Source: Flavihumibacter sp. CACIAM 22H1 (GTDB taxonomy: Bacteria > Bacteroidota > Bacteroidia > Chitinophagales > Chitinophagaceae). From it: DNA of 36,173 nt. Below are positions 1 to 8,589 of this stretch, one piece after another. Below the pieces are notes generated by a model that ran no database searches, was not told the DNA's origin, and saw nothing but the letters and a program-made list of their open reading frames with translations. The DNA lies in contig NZ_LUKG01000006.1 in the NCBI RefSeq assembly GCF_001601815.1, forward strand, positions 33,914-70,086, written 5' to 3'. A program made the translations under genes and the position numbers. Each line of letters opens with the position of its first letter. Position 1 is the stretch's first letter.

Positions 1-2
1 TA

Positions 3-161
3 GGCGCGATATTGGGATTACCAGGTAAATTCCTGGCTTTTTTTGGGAGCCTGATTGCCGCATCGCTGCCGGTAACCGGATTTTTGTTATGGCGAGGCAG
101 GAGAAAAAAGAAAGCTGCTGCTCCCAGCCTTCGGCAAAAACCCGTTTTTCAGCCAGCCTGA
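3..161 (+). CDS. C-terminal fragment of PepSY-associated TM helix / PepSY domain membrane protein (5' truncated by window edge)
   Basis: Open frame from window start: GAILGLPGKFLAFFGSLIAASLPVTGFLLWRGRRKKKAAAPSLRQKPVFQPA*; the 'SLIAASLPVTGFLLWRGRRKK' tail is typical of PepSY-associated TM proteins. Confidence 0.6.
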   Translation, partial: GAILGLPGKFLAFFGSLIAASLPVTGFLLWRGRRKKKAAAPSLRQKPVFQPA

Positions 162-200
162 TAGTACTGACATAGGGTTGACAAAAGCCTGAGTAAATTT

Positions 201-680
201 GTGACAAATAATAATTCAATGAGCCAGGCCATTTCTTCCCCCTTTTTAGTTGCCGGTATAAGTGTCAGAACCTCCAACGAAGCCGGTAGAGCAGGAACCG
301 ATATCCCGAACCTGTGGAATACCTTTATCAACCAGGGTATTGTAACGCAGCTCTCTAACCGAATTGCGGATACCATCTACTGTGTATACACTAACTATGA
401 ATCGGATTATACCCAGCCTTATACTGCCCTGATTGGTTGCCGGGTTTCAACAGTGGAGGGACTTCCGGAAGGATTTACATCCGTTGAAATTCCTGCAGGT
501 ACATACGAAGAAATAGTAGTGAAAGGGAATTTGCTGGAAGGGATTGTTTTTGATGCCTGGACGAAAATATGGAACCGTCCTTTAGCAAGAACTTATCAGG
601 CCGATTTTGAAGTATACGACGAAAAATCCGCTGATAGTTCCAATGCAGAAATCAAGATTTATATAGGTGTTCAAAATTGA
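201..680 (+). CDS. GyrI-like / AraC effector-binding domain protein
   Basis: 159 aa ORF; sequence pattern (FLVAGISVRTSNEAGRAGTDIPNLWNTF... YEEIVVKGNLLEGIVFDAWTKIW... ADFEVYDEKSADSSNAEIKIYIGVQ) matches effector-binding (GyrI-like) proteins. Confidence 0.75.
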   Translation: MTNNNSMSQAISSPFLVAGISVRTSNEAGRAGTDIPNLWNTFINQGIVTQLSNRIADTIYCVYTNYESDYTQPYTALIGCRVSTVEGLPEGFTSVEIPAGTYEEIVVKGNLLEGIVFDAWTKIWNRPLARTYQADFEVYDEKSADSSNAEIKIYIGVQN

Positions 681-1432
681 ATGGTTGCCTGTACCGGTAA
701 ATGATCTGAATATAGTACGGGAGGAAGGTTTTTTTTTTCTGCAATGCCGTTGAGGTTTCGGGTAACAAAAATATAGTCAATTGTTTTTATTGGCGCTTCG
801 GCCGGAAAACTGGGTTGATTCAGATCGTTTACAGGCTGCAATGCTGTTTTTAGCAGTTGTATCTCTTCCTGGTCGGGTGTTGCATTCAGATCACCCATAA
901 AAACAGCAGGAAGGTTTTTCTTTTTTAGGTAATTCAATACTTCCCTGGCTTGCACTAAGCGGGTAGCAGGGTCCAGTGAAAAATGAGCATTGGCCAATAA
1001 TAGGGTGCCTTTTCCGGGAATTGCTATTTCCGCAGTAATCAATGCAAGTGATTGTCGCAGGGTATCTGGTTTTAACAGGCTTAAGCGAATGTTTTCAATC
1101 TTTTTTATCGGGTAGCGCGATAAAATTCCTTGTCCATAAGCGCCTTCCTGAAAAGCAAAATGACGTACAAACGCATAATGCATGCCCGTTATTTGGGCCA
1201 GTCTTTTCATCTGGTCTGTTTTACCGGATCGCTGGCAAACACTGTCTACCTCCTGAAGTCCAACGATAGCAGCGCCGGATCCACGAATAAAAATTCCCAT
1301 GGAATCGAGCGTGGCCTTTTCATCCTTATCAGTGCCATGATGAATATTGTAACTCATCAGGGTAAGGCTGTCCTTCCCGCTATTGTTGTGCACAGGTAAG
1401 GAAAGCCATAGGAAAAAAACGATCTGCAACAT
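671..1432 (-). CDS. endonuclease/exonuclease/phosphatase family protein with N-terminal hydrophobic signal
   Basis: 253 aa; SYNIHHGTD, GLQEVDSV, MGDLNATPD, SDHLPVQA motifs of the EEP superfamily. Confidence 0.88.
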   Translation of the reverse strand: MLQIVFFLWLSLPVHNNSGKDSLTLMSYNIHHGTDKDEKATLDSMGIFIRGSGAAIVGLQEVDSVCQRSGKTDQMKRLAQITGMHYAFVRHFAFQEGAYGQGILSRYPIKKIENIRLSLLKPDTLRQSLALITAEIAIPGKGTLLLANAHFSLDPATRLVQAREVLNYLKKKNLPAVFMGDLNATPDQEEIQLLKTALQPVNDLNQPSFPAEAPIKTIDYIFVTRNLNGIAEKKNLPPVLYSDHLPVQATIQF

Positions 1433-1438
1433 AGCGTG

Positions 1439-1714
1439 TTAAGCTTCCAGTTTTTTTACTTCTTCCCAAACAAAATCTTCTATTTCATCAAATAGAAAAC
1501 GTTCGTGTTTCCCTTTGGTTTGCTCTTCAAATTTATTGGTAAGATCCAGCGCCAATTTGTACAAATCTGCTGTGGCCGACTGATCAATTGATTCATTAAA
1601 ACTTGTTGGTTTTTTCCCTTCTTCAAGACTTCGGATATAACAAAGTACTTCCACTACTTCAAAATGTGTTTTTTGCCAGGATTCAAATCCGTTCGGAAAT
1701 TCAGGAATAGTCAT
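1439..1714 (-). CDS. hypothetical protein (91 aa)
   Basis: ORF track 1439..1774; internal Met (MTIPEFPNGFESW...) at 1714 is the more protein-like start. Confidence 0.55.
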   Translation of the reverse strand: MTIPEFPNGFESWQKTHFEVVEVLCYIRSLEEGKKPTSFNESIDQSATADLYKLALDLTNKFEEQTKGKHERFLFDEIEDFVWEEVKKLEA

Positions 1715-1872
1715 AGCTTGTTTTTTTACATGGAATAGCAGTATCTTAAATATAAGGGTTTTGCCGGAAAGCAATCACTAGTGCAACGTTAATAATGCCA
1801 GTACCAGGCTTCCTGCAATACCCGGTTGTTATTTTTATTGTACATTACTGTAGTTACCATAAAATTTATTCC

Positions 1873-2265
1873 ATGAAAACAAGTTTTAAACCAGCAGGAT
1901 ATAACTCGGTATCGCCTTATTTCATTATAAAAGATGCGGAGCAGTTTGTGCAGTTAATGACAGCAATTTTTGATGCCGGCCTGCTAAGAAAATACAATCG
2001 GCCCGATGGATCTATCATGCATGCAGAATTAAAGCTTTACGATTCGGTTATTATGCTGGCTGAAGCAACTGAACAATACCCGCCTGTTCCCATGGTATTG
2101 CATGTTTATGTGCAGGACCTGGATACGGTGTTTACCCGCGCCAAAGAAGCGGGCTGTAAGGTGCTGGAAGAACCAAAGCAACGAGAAGGCGATCCGGACA
2201 GAAGAGCTACATTTATGGACTTTGGAGGAAACATGTGGTCGGTAGGAACCCAATTGGCTGTTTAA
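1873..2265 (+). CDS. VOC family protein (glyoxalase/bleomycin-resistance fold, PhnB-like)
   Basis: MKTSFKPAGYNSVSPYFIIKDAEQFVQLMTAIF...VYVQDLDTVFTRAKEAGCKVLEEP...GDRRATFMDFGGNMWSVGTQ; start moved from 1795 to 1873. Confidence 0.85.
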   Translation: MKTSFKPAGYNSVSPYFIIKDAEQFVQLMTAIFDAGLLRKYNRPDGSIMHAELKLYDSVIMLAEATEQYPPVPMVLHVYVQDLDTVFTRAKEAGCKVLEEPKQREGDPDRRATFMDFGGNMWSVGTQLAV

Positions 2266-2276
2266 AAAAATAAACC

Positions 2277-2732
2277 ATGGAGGCAACATTTAAAGCCTGG
2301 AAAGCAGGCAGGAAGTTATTTGTGAAATTTTTTGAGCAGTATAACCTGGATCAGTTGAATGCAATACCCGCCGGGTTTAGTAATAACCTTATCTGGAATA
2401 TAGGCCATATTATAGTGGCGCAGGAATCGCTGGTTTACCGGGGTTCTCACCAGGTTATGTCAATTTCGGAAGAGCTGATAAATGCCTATAAACCCGGAAC
2501 CAGGCCACTGCGGCCTGTCTCGAAAGAGGAAGTAAGTCAATTAAATGACCTGCTGATAGCACAGATTACCCGCACGGAAACTGATTTTAAACAGGGGATT
2601 TTCACCTCTTACATAGAGCGGGAAACAGTTACCGGCTTTCACCTGGGGTCTATTGAAGATGCGCTGGAGTTTAATAATTTTCACGAAGGCTTGCATTTAG
2701 GGTATATGATGAGCATCCGAAAGTTTATATAG
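2277..2732 (+). CDS. DinB family protein
   Basis: 151 aa; NLIWNIGHIIVAQESLVYR ... EALEFNNFHEGLHLGYMMSIRKFI, His pattern of the DinB/YfiT fold. Confidence 0.85.
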   Translation: MEATFKAWKAGRKLFVKFFEQYNLDQLNAIPAGFSNNLIWNIGHIIVAQESLVYRGSHQVMSISEELINAYKPGTRPLRPVSKEEVSQLNDLLIAQITRTETDFKQGIFTSYIERETVTGFHLGSIEDALEFNNFHEGLHLGYMMSIRKFI

Positions 2733-2776
2733 TTAAGCCAAGGGGCCGAATGCTCCGGGTAGGAAATACGTAACAA

Positions 2777-2804
2777 AAAAACCCGCCAAATGGCGGGTTT
2801 TTAT
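2777..2804. terminator. bidirectional rho-independent terminator between convergent dinB-like gene and glnN
   Basis: aaaaACCCGCCAaaTGGCGGGTtttt: perfect stem with A-tract 5' and T-tract 3'. Confidence 0.85.
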
Positions 2805-2824
2805 AGGTCGTAAAAAACGATTCA

Positions 2825-5014
2825 TTAGCGGATGAAAAGCATCTCTCTGTACTTGGGCAGGGGCCAGTTGGCATCGTCTACCAGGAGTTCGAGCTTGTCT
2901 ACACGGTAACGGATGGCATCGAAGAACGGTGCTTTTACCTGGCTTTCGTAGGCAATAGCTTTGGTACGGGTATTGTCCATTGCATTGCAAACTTTGCGTG
3001 CTTCAATCATTTTCTCTACCAGGTCAGATAGGATATTGATATGCTCGCTGATCTTTTCCAGGATTTGCAGCTGGTTGGCATAGCTGCTTTCTTTCAGCCC
3101 GATTTCTTTTAATCCCTTAATATTATTGATAAGTATATTCTGGTATTTTACCGAAGCGGGTAATACATGGCTGGTGCAGAGTTCGCCCATGATCCTGGCT
3201 TCGATTTGTACATTCTTGATGTATTTCTCCAGCTCAATTTCATGGCGTGCTTCCAGCTCCACGTGCGAAAGCACTTCGTTGCTTTCAAACAGGTGTTTTG
3301 CTTTTTCTGTAACCATTGCATCCAATGCAAGAGGGGTTGTTTTCAGGTTGGGCAAACCGCGTCTTTCAGCTTCCTTAGCCCATTCATCGCTGTAACCGTC
3401 GCCTTCAAACAATACTTTGTCACTGGCTACAATGTATTCCCGGATCACGTGCATAATGGCGATCTCTTTTTTCTCCCCTTTTTCAATCAGGACGTCCACG
3501 TCTTTTTTGAATTTTTTAAGGGTATCAGCCATAATGGTATTTACGGTAGTCATTGCATTAGCACAGTTTGCGGTAGATCCAACTGCACGGAATTCAAACT
3601 TGTTACCAGTAAAGGCGAAGGGCGAAGTACGGTTACGATCGGTATTGTCAAGCAGCAGTTCAGGAATGCTTCTGTGCAGATCCAGTTTCAGAATTGCCTC
3701 ATCCTGCTCATCAAATTTATCCCCTACACGCTCTTTGATTTCGTTTAGTACTTTGGTCAGGTATTGGCCAATGAAAACGGAAATAATTGCGGGGGGAGCT
3801 TCGTTGGCGCCCAGGCGGTGATCGTTGCTGGCAGAAGCAATGCTGGCACGCAGCAAATCGGCATAATCATGTACCGCCTTAATGGTATTTACAAAAAAGG
3901 TCAGGAACATGAGGTTGGTCTTCGGCGTTTTACCGGGAGCCAGCAGGTTAACTCCGGTATCGGTAGACATACTCCAGTTATTGTGTTTACCGCTACCATT
4001 GATTCCGGCAAATGGTTTCTCGTGCAACAGCACCCGCAATCCATGACGGCGGGCAACCCGGTTCATAACATCCATCAGAAGGGTATTATGGTCTACCGCC
4101 ACGCTAACTTCTTCAAAAATCGGTGCACATTCAAACTGAGCAGGCGCCACCTCATTATGGCGGGTTCTTAATGGAATACCCAGTTTATACGATTCGTTTT
4201 CGAAATCGCGCATGAAAGCATATACACGCTCGGGGATGGAGCCAAAATAATGGTCTTCCAACTGCTGTCCTTTTGCAGGCGCATGTCCGAATACAGTACG
4301 GCCGCTCAGCACCAGGTCAGGGCGCGCATTAAACATGCCTTCGTCAATAACGAAATATTCCTGTTCCCAGCCCAGGGTGGCAGAAACACGGCTTACATTT
4401 TTATCGAAATAATTGGCAACTTCTACTGCACTTTTATTCAGTGCTTCCAGTGATTTCAGCAGGGGGGCTTTATAATCGAGCGTTTCACCCGTATATGAAA
4501 CAAAGATGGTTGGAACACAAAGGGTTTTGCCTTCGCCGATTTCCATAATAAATGCAGGAGAAGAAGGATCCCAGGCAGTATATCCGCGGGCTTCAAAAGT
4601 TGCACGGATTCCACCGCTTGGGAAGGAAGATGCATCAGGCTCCTGTTGAATCAGGGCAGCCCCGTCAAATTCTTCGATAGCAGTACCATCTCCTTTTAAC
4701 GTAAAAAAGGAATCATGTTTCTCAGCTGTCGTTCCGGTTAATGGCTGAAACCAGTGTGTGTAGTGAGTTACCCCTTTTGTTTCAGCCCACTGGCGAATAC
4801 CTGCAGCAATTTGATTGGCAACTGTGCGGTCGATTTTTTTGCCGCCTTTAATAGACGTTAAAAGGCTTTTGTAGGCTTCATCGCTCAGGAATGCCCGGGC
4901 TTTTTGAAGCGTAAATACGTTTTCGCCGAATAAAGCAGTGATTTTGGCAGAACCGGGACCCTTCACTTCCTTTCCCTGGCTGATGTTGTTGATAGCACTA
5001 ACACGTAATGACAT
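2825..5014 (-). CDS. glnN: glutamine synthetase type III
   Basis: 729 aa; type-III length and motifs (LGWEQEYFVID, KPFAGINGSGKHNNWSM, LGANEAPPAIISVFIG, NRTSPFAFTGNKFEFRAVGS). Confidence 0.95.
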   Translation of the reverse strand: MSLRVSAINNISQGKEVKGPGSAKITALFGENVFTLQKARAFLSDEAYKSLLTSIKGGKKIDRTVANQIAAGIRQWAETKGVTHYTHWFQPLTGTTAEKHDSFFTLKGDGTAIEEFDGAALIQQEPDASSFPSGGIRATFEARGYTAWDPSSPAFIMEIGEGKTLCVPTIFVSYTGETLDYKAPLLKSLEALNKSAVEVANYFDKNVSRVSATLGWEQEYFVIDEGMFNARPDLVLSGRTVFGHAPAKGQQLEDHYFGSIPERVYAFMRDFENESYKLGIPLRTRHNEVAPAQFECAPIFEEVSVAVDHNTLLMDVMNRVARRHGLRVLLHEKPFAGINGSGKHNNWSMSTDTGVNLLAPGKTPKTNLMFLTFFVNTIKAVHDYADLLRASIASASNDHRLGANEAPPAIISVFIGQYLTKVLNEIKERVGDKFDEQDEAILKLDLHRSIPELLLDNTDRNRTSPFAFTGNKFEFRAVGSTANCANAMTTVNTIMADTLKKFKKDVDVLIEKGEKKEIAIMHVIREYIVASDKVLFEGDGYSDEWAKEAERRGLPNLKTTPLALDAMVTEKAKHLFESNEVLSHVELEARHEIELEKYIKNVQIEARIMGELCTSHVLPASVKYQNILINNIKGLKEIGLKESSYANQLQILEKISEHINILSDLVEKMIEARKVCNAMDNTRTKAIAYESQVKAPFFDAIRYRVDKLELLVDDANWPLPKYREMLFIR

Positions 5015-5112
5015 GAGAAATAGTTTTTAGCTGTGAATTTTTCCGTTTAAGAATAAATTTCCGCTAAGTTGCTTAAAAAATTAATAATATTCTAATGGAA
5101 GTCTAAAGATTT

Positions 5113-6399
5113 TCAGGAGTTTATTCGATTTTTATAAACATTGAAAAAATTGTAATATATAACCTCTTTGCCCAGCGCTCCAATGCTCAGCAACCAAACC
5201 AGCAAGGTTTCGGGAATTACCCGGTAGCGGATTACCGCTCCGGGAAATGGTATCGTATAACCTATTGATAAATAAAAGGTAAAGCTGAAAAAGGCAAGCG
5301 CCCAGATCATACTGTGGGGTACCAGTTCAACCCGGCCGGGAAATCGTTTCAGTACTAAGGCCAGCAGAAGACATATTATGAAAATATTTTGTGCAACCAT
5401 GCCGTATTGTAAGATACCCTTGGCTTCCCAGGGATAAGGGCGAAGAAAAATATTATCCAAAGCAGCCGGTAAATTTCGCATATAACTAACCGGGCTGGTA
5501 GTTAAGGCAGGCAGGGCTACCCGGGTATTTCCTTCCAGGGCAAAAAAATCCTGTTGAACGGATAAGACGGCGCGGGGCAAATTAAGGGCGCCGGGCAGTA
5601 ATCCCGATAAAAAGAACAGGAACATGGCAATTAAATGAACGCCAAAAAACGCTTTATACAACGATGCTCCTTTTTGGCTTACCAGCCACCAACAGGTAAT
5701 TGGAAGCAATAACAAAAACGCGAAACTGGCTTTTACAACAATTATTCCCAGCCAGGCCAGTATACTGATAAACCAATGAACAGGCCGCCCTTTACCCGAG
5801 AAAATAACGGATAAGCGGGCAATAAGCAGGCTGAAGAAGAAAAACAAAACAGCATCGCTGCGGATACCACTTAGCCAAAAAAGGGCGGGCGGGTAAAGGA
5901 AAATGACCAGGAATGTCCAGCTTTTATACTTTGGTACTAAATGGGCCAGGACCTGGTATAACCAAAAGCCACCCCAGAAGCTCATAAAACTAAAAGCCAC
6001 AACATTTATATAATAGTTGCCCTGGGAATAAAAGTTAAAAACGCCCAATGGTTTATTGATTAATGCTTTTTCCAGTTTCATACGGAAATAGGAAAGCCCT
6101 TCTTTCCAGCCCCAATCCTGGATATATTGATCCAAGCGTATGTCATAAGTAAAGACCCGTAGCGGGTTTATCTTCATCTGCGCCCATTCTGCCAGCGTAT
6201 CGTCATGGATTACCCAGGTATCATCGCCCCCATACCATGTTAGGAACAACCATCCGTAAACACAACCCATAATGGTTTTCAGGGAAAATACTAAGGCAAG
6301 TTGGGCAGGGCTTAGCCGGAATGCTGCATTTCGGGTAAGGCGTACCAGCAGTAAATAGAAAAAAAACCAAGCCATTAAAAATAGAACAACTGGCAACAT
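5113..6399 (-). CDS. polytopic membrane protein of unknown function (possible glycan-assembly / GT-C-like)
   Basis: 428 aa, many hydrophobic segments, divergent from a glycosyltransferase gene; no catalytic motif recognised. Confidence 0.65.
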   Translation of the reverse strand: MLPVVLFLMAWFFFYLLLVRLTRNAAFRLSPAQLALVFSLKTIMGCVYGWLFLTWYGGDDTWVIHDDTLAEWAQMKINPLRVFTYDIRLDQYIQDWGWKEGLSYFRMKLEKALINKPLGVFNFYSQGNYYINVVAFSFMSFWGGFWLYQVLAHLVPKYKSWTFLVIFLYPPALFWLSGIRSDAVLFFFFSLLIARLSVIFSGKGRPVHWFISILAWLGIIVVKASFAFLLLLPITCWWLVSQKGASLYKAFFGVHLIAMFLFFLSGLLPGALNLPRAVLSVQQDFFALEGNTRVALPALTTSPVSYMRNLPAALDNIFLRPYPWEAKGILQYGMVAQNIFIICLLLALVLKRFPGRVELVPHSMIWALAFFSFTFYLSIGYTIPFPGAVIRYRVIPETLLVWLLSIGALGKEVIYYNFFNVYKNRINS

Positions 6400-6426
6400 C
6401 CCGTAATTGATTTGTATTCAAATCTA

Positions 6427-6434
6427 TACATTTG
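6427..6434 (+). promoter_or_regulatory. candidate Bacteroidota -7 element (TACATTTG) for the downstream glycosyltransferase
   Basis: Matches TAnnTTTG; TTG at 6407-6409, but spacing of 17 nt is shorter than the usual ~19-21. Confidence 0.35.
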
Positions 6435-6455
6435 AAATATTAATAATAGTTTTTT

Positions 6456-7589
6456 GTGAGAATCAGTAAACGAGTGAAGATTGCTTTTGTATCAAATAAT
6501 GCCTGGTCGATTTATAATTTCAGATTGGATGTTATTAAAACCTTGCTGGAAGATGGTCATGCGATCACCATTATAACTCCGTTTAACGCCTATGTAGAGA
6601 AGATTATTGAATTGGGCTGTGAGCATATTGCGATTGATTTCGATAATAAATCGATCAACCCATTAACCGATATCCGTTTTTTCCTGCGTTTAAACAGGTT
6701 ATACAAAAAACTTCAGCCGGATTTAATTTTTCATTATGTGGCTAAACCCAATATTTATGGCACCCTTGCCGCCAAGAGAAACAATATAGCTTCTGTGGCC
6801 ATAGTTACCGGGTTGGGTTTTGCATTTTCAAGAAAAAACCTGCTGTATGCCGTTGTTAAGTTGTTGTACCGGTTTTCGCTCAACGGAGCAAGAGATGTAC
6901 TGTTTTTGAATAATGATGATGCACAGCTATTTGCAAGGGAAAAAATAGTTCCGCTGAAAAAGATCAATGTACTGCCTGGCGAGGGAATTAACACCGATTA
7001 TTTTGCTCCCCAACCCAGCCGGGAAAACAAGAAGCGGTTCCGCTTCCTCATGTCTTGCAGAATGCTGAAAAGTAAAGGGGTCGAAGTTTTCGTTGAAGCA
7101 GCGCGTCTGCTAAAGTTAAAGGGACATGTTTTCGATGCTATTATCCTGGGTTTTTTTGAGGAAAACCATCCGGACTCTATTGCTCCCGCTGTAGTGGAAT
7201 CCTGGCAACAAGATGGACTGGTAAATTATCTTGGTTTCCGGGACGATGTACGTCCGGTTTTGGCAGAGGCAAGCGCTTTTGTATTTCCATCTTTTTATAA
7301 CGAGGGGGTTCCCCGGAGCTTACTGGAAGCAGCCAGCATGGAATTACCCATTATTACTACCCATAACAAGGGGTGCCGGGATGTGGTGGTTGACAAGGTG
7401 AACGGCTTTCTTTGTAAACTGGAAGATCCCTTTGACCTGGCGTCAAAAATGGAGGAAATGTTGTTGATGGACCCGGTTGCCCGGGAAAATATGGGGCAAA
7501 AAGGCCGGGAATTGGTGCGTTCAAAGTTTGGTATGGAAAAAGTAATTCATGAATACCGCCGGATCGTTGCTCAACTAGACGGATGCTGA
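6456..7589 (+). CDS. glycosyltransferase family 4 (GT-B) protein, GTG start
   Basis: 377 aa; KIAFVSNNAWSIYNFRLDVIKTLLEDGHAITIITP, SCRMLKSKGVEVFVEAARLL, FPSFYNEGVPRSLLEAASMELPIITTHNKGCRDVV; codon at 6456 is GTG. Confidence 0.9.
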   Translation: MRISKRVKIAFVSNNAWSIYNFRLDVIKTLLEDGHAITIITPFNAYVEKIIELGCEHIAIDFDNKSINPLTDIRFFLRLNRLYKKLQPDLIFHYVAKPNIYGTLAAKRNNIASVAIVTGLGFAFSRKNLLYAVVKLLYRFSLNGARDVLFLNNDDAQLFAREKIVPLKKINVLPGEGINTDYFAPQPSRENKKRFRFLMSCRMLKSKGVEVFVEAARLLKLKGHVFDAIILGFFEENHPDSIAPAVVESWQQDGLVNYLGFRDDVRPVLAEASAFVFPSFYNEGVPRSLLEAASMELPIITTHNKGCRDVVVDKVNGFLCKLEDPFDLASKMEEMLLMDPVARENMGQKGRELVRSKFGMEKVIHEYRRIVAQLDGC

Positions 7590-8489
7590 CTGCCGCTTAT
7601 ATTTTTCCAGAAAGGCCAGTATACCTGAATTTTTCAACTGATAATCAAGGGTCCATTTGCTGAGGTCGGGAAAATGGTAAGAAAAACTCGTTAATGCCTC
7701 CCAGGTCGGTGCCTTTTCCCCGTTAAGAAAAAAATAAGTTCCCCCATAGTTCCGCTGGAACTCGCGTACCCAGGCATAGTCTGTACTAATTACAGGCAGT
7801 TTTGCAGCCGCATAGGCCAATAATTTAGCAGAAGGCTGTTGATTAAAGGGCGCTGTGTCTGGTTGAAAATTAAGGCCGAACCTGGCCTGTTGCAGGTAAC
7901 TATCTACAGCTGTAGGGGGTACCGTATCCTGGAAATGTATCCATTGGTAAGGAAATTTTTTAACGAGTTGCTTTCGGAGTGGCCCCAATACTAATAAGGA
8001 ACGCCCTTCCAATTTTCCCCCGGGTGCAAACCAGCTCAGCCATTTTTCCGGTTGCCGGCTGGCTTCGGTAGTACCGGCATAAACGAAGTCATAGATCTTT
8101 TCCGGGTTACCGCTGGGCTGGTCCACAGGAAAATATATGGTAGTCCGGATTCCCCAGGGCAATTGGTCGGTAAAGTTCAATCCTGCCCGGGTGTATTCAT
8201 TTAAAAATAAGCGGAAATCGGGCCGGATATTGATCCATTTCTTGAGTTGGTCTTTTAGCCGGCCAAACCTGCCGGCAGAACGCGAGGCATATTCATGTAT
8301 CAGCAGGGCAGAAGGGTTGGTTCGCCGGGTATGGATGCCCATGAAATGCCATTCGATATCTGCGGGATTTTTGCTGAGTTCAGCCAGGGAGCATTCGCGT
8401 GTCTGGTAGCCCAGGTTGGTAAAATACTGTCTGTAGGCAGCAATTTCGGGCAGAATAGCAGTGGATGCATGAACAAAAGCGATGGTCAT
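7575..8489 (-). CDS. glycosyltransferase-like (GT-B fold) protein
   Basis: 304 aa; 'FVYAGTTEAS...', 'SYLQQARFGLNFQPDTAPFNQQPSAKLLAYAAAKLPVISTDYAWVREF' resembles the GT-B acceptor/donor region; 15 bp convergent overlap with the 6456 gene. Confidence 0.6.
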   Translation of the reverse strand: MTIAFVHASTAILPEIAAYRQYFTNLGYQTRECSLAELSKNPADIEWHFMGIHTRRTNPSALLIHEYASRSAGRFGRLKDQLKKWINIRPDFRLFLNEYTRAGLNFTDQLPWGIRTTIYFPVDQPSGNPEKIYDFVYAGTTEASRQPEKWLSWFAPGGKLEGRSLLVLGPLRKQLVKKFPYQWIHFQDTVPPTAVDSYLQQARFGLNFQPDTAPFNQQPSAKLLAYAAAKLPVISTDYAWVREFQRNYGGTYFFLNGEKAPTWEALTSFSYHFPDLSKWTLDYQLKNSGILAFLEKYKRQSASV

Positions 8490-8589
8490 AGAGATAACAA
8501 ATTACAATAAACAAATAAATCCCTTCCTATTTTACCGGCTCGGTCCGGTACCTTACCTTTGCGCTTTCTTACACTATCTGCCAAAAAAC

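Noticed and set aside
3167-4171. Several 89-193 aa plus-strand ORFs antisense to glnN
   Set aside because: Low-complexity, Phe/Cys/His-rich translations with no family resemblance; explained as shadow ORFs of a strongly coding minus strand
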